This document shows positions 18,301 to 26,400 of a stretch of 31,114 nucleotides of DNA, piece by piece. The translations under genes were made by a program, and so were the position numbers. The notes below the pieces were generated by a model that worked only from the letters and a program-made list of their open reading frames with translations, ran no database searches and was not told where the DNA came from. Numbering within the stretch: the first letter of the stretch is position 1; every line of letters begins with the position of its first letter. The stretch is from CAYMRB01 sp964392615 (lineage in GTDB: Bacteria; Planctomycetota; UBA8108), in assembly GCA_964392615.1 (NCBI GenBank), contig CAYMRB010000062.1, forward strand, positions 1-31,114. Reading direction: 5' to 3'.

Positions 18301-19982
18301 TCCGTCGCCGTGGTGATCTCGACGGTGAACGGGTCGGTGTAGAAGCCTCGGTCGACGCTGAACATCGTGTCGGCCACGAAGCCGGCTATGCCGCTCGTAT
18401 CGTTGACGCCGCCCGGAGTGGGCGTTTCGAAGTAGCGCTCTTGCAGGCTCGACGACTCGAGGCCGACCAGCTCGGCGTGGATCAGGAAATCGCCGTCGCC
18501 GTCGCTCAGATTGAGGCCGTGAATCGCGAGGACGTTCTCGCCGGCCTCGAGTGCGTCGAGGGATTCCGAGATGTCGATCTCCTGCGTCAGGATGGCGGCG
18601 CTGTCGTCGCGCTCCGCGGTGGCGTCCGCGTTCCACGCGGGAGGTTGGCCGAACGGCCCCGGGGCATTGGCACGCGCGACCTCGACGCCGTTCAGATAGG
18701 CGACGAAGCCGTCGTCGTACTTCATGCGCAGCCGCAGGCTCTCGAACTGACCGGGATTCGCGACGTCGAACGGCAGCCGGATGAAGGCCGACGAGTTGAC
18801 ATCGAGCATCTCGGCCTCGAGATCCGTGGTGACCAGCCCAGCGAAGCCATTGACTCCCTCGAACACCTCCACCTCGCCCAGCGAGAGCACCGTCGCCTCG
18901 TCGGGGTTTCCGGCCCCGCCGGAACCCGAGAGATCCGGATCGGGTGTGCGCGTCACTCGCACCACGCGGCCGCTGACCGCGGCGCCAAGGCGATCGATGA
19001 AGTCGATCGGGATGGTCGCGGGGCCGCCTGTCGTTCCGCCTGCGAGAACGTTCTCGGCGTTGAGGAGCTCCGACTCGAACGCCACGGTCCCGTCATCCTC
19101 CAGGATGCGCACCGTGACATCTCGGAGACGTGACTGACAACAGCCGCCGCCCCGGTTGTGGAGAACGATCGAGGCGATCGGGAACGTTCCTCCCAGGTCG
19201 ACCTCCCACGTCGCGTTGTTGTCCGAGTTCAACGTGTGGGTGAAGTTGCCGTAGTCGCCGTCGATCGCGAGCGACGCCGCGAAACCACTGAGCTGCGACG
19301 ATTGCGACGCGGTGCCGTCGCGCGCGAGGTTGACCTCTTCGCCCGGCGGCGGTGCGAGCCCGCCGTCGGTGTCGAAGCCGACGCTGTTGGCGCCCGCGAT
19401 CCAAGGCGTGTCGTCGAACTCGGGCAGCGTCCAGTCGAGCCCGAGCGCATCGTTCGACGGCACGAGCACGCGGGCAGCCGCCAGCGCGTCCACCAGCGAC
19501 CGGGAGGCTCCCTGCTCGGCGAGTCCGAACGAGACATCCTCGTACTGCTCCGGGTACGCGGGCGAGTACTCGTGCAAGATGGTCGCCCCGTCCGGCGCGA
19601 CGAGCGCCAGGAACTCGCCGCCTCCGGAGAGACGGAAGTTCGTGTGCAGCTCCTGGCCGGCGACGGCGCGGTCCTTCCCCGAGGCGAACACGACCAGCAG
19701 CTCCCCGGGCGCGAGCTCGACGGCGGGGAAGCACCACTGCGTCAGGTTCGCGGCGTCGTCGGTCAAGAACGAGCCGGCGAGGCTGATCGCCGTCGCCCCG
19801 AGATTGCCGACCTCGATCCAGTCCGACGCGTCGCCATCGGCATCGCGCAGTCCGGACTCGTTGACGGCGAGGATCTCCGTGATGGCCAGATCCTGGGCCG
19901 GCGTCGCTGCAATGCCCGCAATCGCGAACCACACGGTCAGGAATCCGATCGCGAGTCTGCTATTCATCCTCATTCCGGGCAT
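15342..19982 (-). CDS. Large secreted CotH / lamin-tail / discoidin protein with dockerin
   Basis: About 1546 residues. Three nearby ATGs (19982, 19973, 19967) all precede the same signal peptide ('AIGFLTVWFAIAGIAATPAQ'); the outermost is given, without strong support. Order of parts: lamin-tail domain ('ITEILAVNESGLRDADGDA', about 30-165); a beta-sandwich module split by an F5/8 type C domain ('NLARDGTASQSS', about 215-385); chitobiase C-terminal-like repeat ('IRYTVDGSSPS', about 540-610); CotH domain ('YIDGTYWGQYHLRERWHDG', about 630-960); a second chitobiase-like repeat ('VYYTADGSDPR'); a second, uninterrupted copy of the sandwich (about 1055-1215); a second lamin-tail domain ('LRITELMYHPP', about 1240-1410); and a dockerin pair (1440-1546) with a C-x5-C-x3-C end. 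CotH proteins can be kinases, but substrate and activity here are unknown. Confidence 0.85.
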   Translation of the reverse strand: MPGMRMNSRLAIGFLTVWFAIAGIAATPAQDLAITEILAVNESGLRDADGDASDWIEVGNLGATAISLAGSFLTDDAANLTQWCFPAVELAPGELLVVFASGKDRAVAGQELHTNFRLSGGGEFLALVAPDGATILHEYSPAYPEQYEDVSFGLAEQGASRSLVDALAAARVLVPSNDALGLDWTLPEFDDTPWIAGANSVGFDTDGGLAPPPGEEVNLARDGTASQSSQLSGFAASLAIDGDYGNFTHTLNSDNNATWEVDLGGTFPIASIVLHNRGGGCCQSRLRDVTVRILEDDGTVAFESELLNAENVLAGGTTGGPATIPIDFIDRLGAAVSGRVVRVTRTPDPDLSGSGGAGNPDEATVLSLGEVEVFEGVNGFAGLVTTDLEAEMLDVNSSAFIRLPFDVANPGQFESLRLRMKYDDGFVAYLNGVEVARANAPGPFGQPPAWNADATAERDDSAAILTQEIDISESLDALEAGENVLAIHGLNLSDGDGDFLIHAELVGLESSSLQERYFETPTPGGVNDTSGIAGFVADTMFSVDRGFYTDPFTVEITTATEDALIRYTVDGSSPSRTRGTLYRVPVPIDGTTILRAIAYKEGFRPTNIDTQTYVFTDDVIASPVMRTSITQHPTYGPQMGAALTDLPSISLVTSGTINNNTEIRTSIEWLDPEGGPDFQEDAGIKYFGGLVTNFAKKNFRIFFRGTYGARKLRFPIFLGHDRTIPAVDSFDQIELRGGSHDMNQRGFYMSNRFADDTMLDMGNLNPHGRFVHVYIDGTYWGQYHLRERWHDGMHASYLGGQSSDYESINGNRNVGGNFGAGFPYDGDGSTWDHAKSLRRDYEAVREWVDLQNYVDFMLMWNYGNSEAEYRCVGPTTAGSGFKFYLNDGDGFTRNTGSRIGNAGPGEFFSGLRSEGHPDFITFLGDRMHEHFFNDGAMTPPKMTARLLERCDQVERAFFAEAARWDYRTPASWQSARDAYVNGVLPSRTSTVVSYFRSAGLYPSVAAPVFSRAAGAVPTDAELTMEADAGTVYYTADGSDPRLPGGALSPTALEYSDFGNGGTQVVLLASEAPVRVRVPTDGALGLDWTLPGYNDVAWRSGSTGVGYERSSGYEDLIGLDVESEMYDASASVYLRLAFNVDDRDAFEALLLRMKYDDGFVAYLNGERVTAAGAPATPAWNSSATGSHADSLAVAFENFDISDAIEFLRNGRNVLAIHGLNSSSGSSDLLILPELVAREASDDPDDPDGTIVLDRTLRMRARARIGTSWSALNEAVYVVDSSALRITELMYHPPEAPEDSPFSNRDEFEFVEFQNTSDRPLNLMGIRFAAGVEFEFPELPPEEDLAPGEFVLIVKNFEAFSSRYDTEGLYIAGEYRGNLSNGGELVLLQDSLGRPLADFVYSDTWHPLTDGFGPSLEVADPEASPELLRDRGGWQPSELDGGTPGAGRVVGPPRNQLPGDTNQDGAVDISDAVALLRYLFLGTPSVLPCGDGTLASEDNVALLDANGDLNVDVADATSTLIYLFQRGEPHALGTRCIHLPTCPPACAR

Positions 19983-20420
19983 CTTCTCGTCATTCCGTCC
20001 CGCATCGTCTGCCCCCAATCGCGATGTCGGGAGACGTCTCCACGGTCGACCACATCACGTACCGATTGTATGCGCAGGAGGAGCTGTGATCCATCGAGAC
20101 GTGGGGCCTCGTGTTTTCAGACCACCATTGACGGCGCCATTTGCAGCGGGGACGATGACCCTAACGTCCACGTGAACCGTGTCGTGACCAGTGCCGTCAG
20201 CGGGCCGCGGTGAGCAACGCATGGGATCTCGGAGTCGGCGTCGGGCGAGTGGCTGCTGGGTCCCTGGTGTCGTTGCGAGATTCCACGGCGGTCCGGGATG
20301 GATGCCGCGATGAGAGGGTAGACAGCCACGCGGATGCCCGGCGCGAGCCGGCATCCGGAGCAGGGCTGGGACCGGCGCGGTGGATTGAACCGGGTACTTG
20401 CTTCCGACCGGGAGAGGGCC
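19983..20420. other. Divergent intergenic region between the two largest genes
   Basis: A 438-base gap. On the minus strand TACAAT (20065-20070 on the plus strand) could be a -10 box for the CotH gene, but the -35 at 17 bases is poor. On the plus side a strong GCGA-loop hairpin at 20331-20357 lies in the presumed leader of the giant gene. Open frames across the gap are extensions of shadow frames; no gene is supported. Confidence 0.5.
20331..20357. promoter_or_regulatory. Leader hairpin with a GCGA tetraloop before the giant gene
   Basis: CGGATGCCCGGC (20331-20342) pairs with GCCGGCATCCG (20347-20357) over 11 bp with one bulged base, closed by the GNRA-type loop GCGA. It is 63 bases before the ATG at 20421. 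No T tract follows, so an RNA-leader element is more likely than a terminator. Function is unknown. Confidence 0.45.
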
Positions 20421-23400
20421 ATGCGCAGACCGAGGATCGACTTGCGGACGGTGGCGATCGTGACGTTCGGTTTGTGGCTCCTCGCGCCCCTGCCTCTCGA
20501 GGCGCAGGATTTCGCCTACATCCGAGGCGCGTCGCAGCCGTGGGGCTCGACGGCCAACGAGGCGGCGATGGACGCGGCGTTCGGCGGCGACCTCTGGGAC
20601 GATCTGCGCTTGGCCGACGGCGCCGGACCGTTCACGGCCGGGCGGTACCGGTTCATCTTCGTCGAAGGCGGCGCCAGTACGACCACAGAGTTCAGCGCAT
20701 ACCTGACGGCTCATCGCGACGCGATCGAGGCCTGGGTCGAGGACGGCGGGACGCTGTTCTTGAACGCGGCGCCCAACGTCGGCGGGAGCTTCGGGATGGG
20801 TTTCGGCATCACGCTGAACTACGGGCCCGCCACCGCTGCGCGGGAGGTCGTCGCGGCAGACGTGGACCACCCGATCTTCAACTTGCCCGACCCGACCGGT
20901 GCCACGCGGTTCACCGGCACAAGCTTCGGACACGCCACCGTGTCGGGGCCCGACCTCGCGCCGATCCTCCTGCGAGAGCCCCAAGGGGACGTCGTGCTCG
21001 GGGAGATGGAGGTCGGCACCGGCCTCGTGCTCTTCGGCGGCATCACGACCTCGAACTTTCACCAGCCGCAGCCCGACGCCACGATACTGCGCGTCAACAC
21101 GCTCCTGTACGCTGCGGACCAGCGCGATCGCGATGACGACGGCATGCCGGACGCGTTCGAGGAGGAGAACCGACTGGATCCGGATGATCCGGATGACGCT
21201 GCGGGTGATCCGGATCGCGACGGCCTGACGAATCTGCAGGAGTTCCTCGCGGGAACGGACCCGCGCGATGCCGACTCCGACGATGATGGCATCGCTGATC
21301 CGGACGACGACGAGGACGGCGACGGCCTCTCGAATAGCGCCGAGCTGGGGCGTGGCACGAATCCGCGCCGAGCGGACAGCGATGGCGACGGTCTGGACGA
21401 TGGTGTGGAGACCGACACCGGAGAGTTCGTCGACCGCGACGATACGGGCACCGATCCGCTCGATGCGGACACGGACGGCGGCGGGGCTCCGGACGGGCTG
21501 GAGGTTGCCGAGGGCCTCGATCCGCTCGATCCGGACGACGATCTCTTGGAGGCGAACCTCCCGCTGAACCTCACGGACAGCGAGGGGTTCCTCTGGGACA
21601 TTCAGCCCAACGGCTCGATCATCAACGGCACGAGGGACGCATTCGACGGCGGGCTCCTCCTGACGGTGGGCGGCGTGCCGTTCACCGGCGGACCCGCGTT
21701 CCTCAATCCTCGGCAGCAGGCCGTGACCATCGGCCCGACCACGGTCGGCAGGCTCGAAGTGACGCGGCGCATCTACATTCCCGCCGCAGGTACCGGCTTC
21801 GCGCGTTTCGTTGAACGCATACGAAACACCGGGGCGGAAGCCGTGACGGTGACGGCCGGGATCGGGGGCAACCTCGGCTCGGACGGCAATACGAACCTGA
21901 TCGCGACGTCGGAGGACGACGGCGTGTTCGACACGCAGGACCACTGGCTCGTCACCGACGATGCGAACGGCGGCGGCGATCCGACCATGACGTTCGTATT
22001 CGGCAGCCCGGATGCAGTGTCGCCCGCGACGGCTGTCAGCCTGATCAACGACAACTTCAGCTTCCAGTTCGAGGTCGATGTTCCGGCTCGCGGCGTCACC
22101 ACGTTGATTCACTGGGCGGCGCAGAGCCTCGACCAAGCGATGGCGATCGCGAAGGCCGAGCTGATCGCCGGCCTCGATCCCGAGGCGCTCGCCGAGCTCG
22201 ATCCGCAGGATCTCGTCACGACCGTGAACGTGGCGCGAGACAGCGACGGCGACGGTCTCCCGGATCCGGTCGAAGAAGCGAACGGTCTCGACCCGGACGA
22301 CCCGCGGGACGCGGCGGGCGACCTGGATCGCGATGGGCTGACGAACCTGCAGGAGTTCCTCGCCGGAACGGATCTGCGGGATGCGGACACGGACGGTGAC
22401 GGCATCGCGGATGGCGACGACGACGAGGACGGCGACGGTGTGCCCACCGGCGAGGAGTTCGCGCGTGGGCTCGATCCTCTGAACTCGGATACGGACGGCG
22501 ACGGTCTGTCCGACGGCGTCGAGACCGGCACCGGAGTGTTCGTCGATGCGAACGATACGGGCACGGATCCGTTGGATCCGGACACCGACGGTGGGGGATC
22601 GCTCGACGGGCGCGAGCTGGAATTGGGCTCCGACCCTCTGGATGCGGGTGACGATCTCTCGGTCGGCGTTCTGTCGTGGGTGGCGTACGGCGATCTCGCG
22701 AGTGAGGTGCCGAACGCGTACGCGGCGATCGAGCGCTACTTCCCGGACTTCAATCTGACGGAGTCGATCACGGAGGATCCGGCGACGCTCGCCGAGGAGC
22801 TGGAGGGCCAGCAGGTGCTGCTGATCCCGGAGCAGGAGCGGATCGATCCCGGGCGGGCCGAGGCGATCGGAGCGGGGTTGGGCACCGTCATTCGTGACTT
22901 CGCGACGGAGGGCGGACTGGTGATCTGCCTGTCGTCGCGCAGCGGGGACCTCGCGCGCGGGGCGGGGCTGCTGGAGGTGAGGCCGAGCGATTTCTTCAAC
23001 GAAGGCGCGCTGGATCTCGTCGACCCCCAGCACTTCCTGGCGCGAGATGTGGTGCCGCCGGTCGTGGCGCAGAATGCGACGAACTCGTGGGCGATCGTCG
23101 ATGCGTCGATCGAGGCGGTCGTCGCGCAGCCGGGAGGGGATCCCGTCGTGGCGGCGAAGTCGCTCGGGGACGGCGCTCTGGTCCTCATCGGGTTCGACTA
23201 CTACGCGTTCGACGACAACGCAGCGCGACTGATCTCGAACGCGGTGTACTTCAGCCTGTTCCTGCTCGACAGCGATAACGACGGTATCCCGGATCGCATC
23301 GAGATAGCGAATGATCTCGATCCGGATGATCCGCGAGACGCGGCGGGCGACGCGGACGGCGACGGCTTGACGAACCTGCAGGAGTTCCGCGCCGGGACGA

Positions 23401-26400
23401 ATCTGCGCGTCGCGGACACGGACGGTGACGGCGTGTCCGACGCGGATGATGACGAAGACGGCGACGGCCTCTCCAACCGCGCGGAGTTCGAACGCGGTAC
23501 GAGCCCGCGCCGCGCGGACACGGACGACGACGGCTTGCTCGACGGCGTCGAGACAGGTACCGGGGTGTTCGTCGACGCGAACGACACGGGGACCAATCCG
23601 CTGGATCCGGACACCGACGGCGGGGGAACGCCAGACGGGCGCGAGCTGGAGCTGGGCTCCGATCCGCTCGACGGAGCCGACGACATCTCGGTCGGGATCC
23701 TGTCGTGGGTGACCTACGCCGACCGCGACGAGGAGCTGCGCAACACGTACGCCGCGATTCGTCGCTTCTTCCCGGACATCAACGTGACGGAGTCGACGAC
23801 GGAGGATCCGGCGACGTTCGCGGATGATCTCGAGGACCAGCGGATACTGCTGATTCCCGAGCAAGAGGGCGTGAGCGCCGATCAGATAGAAGCGATCGGT
23901 GCGGGCGTGGGCACGGTCGTCCGCGACTTCGTGTCGGAGGGTGGTCTCGTGATCTGCCTGTCGTCGCGGGCGGGAGACTTCGTCCGCGGTACGGGGCTGT
24001 TGGAGATCACTCCGATCGGCGGCAGGGATCTGAGTCTGGTGGATCCCGAGCACTTCCTGGCGCGCGATGTCGTGGAGCCGGTGCTTCAGCAGAACGCGAC
24101 GAACGCGTGGGCGATCGCCGATCCCGGCATCGACGTGGTCGTTGCCTCCGGCGGAAGAGCGGATCCGGTCGTCGCGGCGAAACTGCTCGGAGACGGCGCC
24201 GTGGTTGCGATCGGGTTCGACTACTTCGCGTTCGACGACAACGCGGCGCGCTTCATCTCGAACGCGGTGCTCTACAGTCTGTTCCTGGTCGACAGCGATG
24301 GCGACGGCATTCCGGACCAGATCGAGGAGGCGAACGGCCTCGATCCGGCCGATCCGAGGGATGCCGGGGCCGACGAGGACGGGGACGGTCTGACGAACCT
24401 GCAGGAGTTTATCGTCGGGACGAATCTGCGCGTCGCGGACACGGACGGCGACGGCGTGTCGGACGCGGACGACGACGAGGACGACGACGGCCTCTCGAAT
24501 CGTGTCGAACTCGCTCTCGGCACCGATCCGCGCCGCGCGGACACCGACGGCGACGGGCTCGAAGATGGCGTGGAGACCGACACGGGCGTGTTTGTCAACG
24601 CGGACGATACCGGCACCAATCCGCTGGACCCTGACACCGACGGCGGTGGGGGGCCGGACGGCCTCGAGGTGGCCGAGGGGCTCGATCCCTTCGATCCGGA
24701 GGTCGACCTCATCGAGGCGGAGTTCCCGCTGAACTTCACGGATGGCGAGGGGTTCATCTGGGACGTGCAGCCCAACGGCGCGATCAACAACGGCACGCTC
24801 GACGCGTTCGACAACGGGCTCCTGCTGTCGGTGAACGGGGCGGGATTCGGCGGCGGCCGTGCGTTCCGTGACCCTCTCGAGCAGGTCGTGACCATCGGCC
24901 CGCAGATGCTCGGGCCCGTCGAGGTGAGGCGGAGCATCCGCGTCCCTGGCGACGGCACCGGCTTCGCCCGATACGTCGAGCGGCTGAGGAATCCGACCCC
25001 GGATGCGGTAACGGCGACGGTCATCATCGCGGGCAACCTCGGATCGGATGGGAATACGAATCTCATCGCGACATCGGAGGAGGACGGCCTGTTCGATATG
25101 GCGGATCACTGGCTCGTCACCGACGACGTGGACGGCGCCGGCGATCCGACGATGGCGTTCGTGTTCGGCACGCCGGACGCGGTGTCGCCGGTGACGGAGG
25201 CCGCTCTGAACGGCGACAACTTCCGCTTCCAGTTCGAGTTCGACATCCCTCCGCGCAGCACCGTCACGCTGATCCACTGGGCGGCGCAGAACCTCGATCA
25301 AGTGACGGCGATCGAGAAGGCCGAGCTGATCGCCGGGCTCGACGCCGAGGCGCTGGCCGATCTCGATCTCATGGATCTGGCGCGGTCGGTCAACGTGGCG
25401 CGAGACAGCGACAACGACGGCATCCCGGATCCTGTCGAGGTGGCGAATGGTCTCGATCCGAACGATCCGAGGGACGCGGCGCGTGACGAGGATCGCGATG
25501 GTCTGACGAACCTGCAGGAGTTTCGCGCCAGGACGAATCTGCGCGACGCGGACACGGACGGCGACGGCGTGCCGGATGCGGAGGACGACGAGGACGGCGA
25601 TGGCGTCCCCAACCTCGAGGAGTTCGCGCGCGGGACCGATCCGCTGAACTCGGATACGGACGGCGACGGACTCTCCGACGCCGTCGAGACCGGAACCGGA
25701 GTGTTCGTCGACTTGAACGATACGGGGACGAGCCCGTTGGATCCGGACAGCGACGGCGGGGGAACGCCTGACGGGCGTGAGCTCGAGCTGGGCTTCGATC
25801 CCCTCGATGCGTCCGACGATATCTCGATCGAAGTCCTGTCATGGGTGACCTACGCCGACCGCGACGAGGAGCTGCGCAACACGTACGCCGCGATTCGTCG
25901 CTTCTTCCCGGACATCAACGTGACGGAGTCGACGACGGAGGACCCGGCGACGCTCGCGGAGGAGCTCGAGGACAGGCCGGTGCTGCTGATACCGGAGCAG
26001 GAGGGCGTGGACGCCGCTCAGATCGAAGCGATCGGCGCGGGGCTGGGCACGATCATTCGCGACTTCACGGCGGAGGGCGGCTTGGTCATCTGTCTGTCGA
26101 CACGCGCCGGAGACTTCGCGCGCGGTACGGGTCTGTTGGACGTCACACCGACCGGTAGCGGCGCCCTGAGTCTCGTGCGTCCCGAGCACTTCCTCGCGCG
26201 GGATATCGTGCCGCCGGTGGTTCAGCAGAACGCGACGAACGCGTGGTCGATCGTCGACCCCGCGCTCGAGGTGATCCTCGCCTCCGGTGGCGGAGGGGAC
26301 TCGGTCGTGGCGACGAAGCGGCTCGGGGACGGCGGCGTCGTCATGATCGGATTCGACTACTACGCGTTCGACGACAACGCGGCGCGCTTCATCTCGAACG

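Noticed and set aside
20055..25301. A 1748-codon open frame on the minus strand opposite the giant gene
   Set aside because: It mirrors the repeated Asp/Gly-rich coding of the plus strand: its translation repeats the same arginine/valine-rich strings at the same period, has no signal peptide or domain and no ribosome site. It is a composition shadow.
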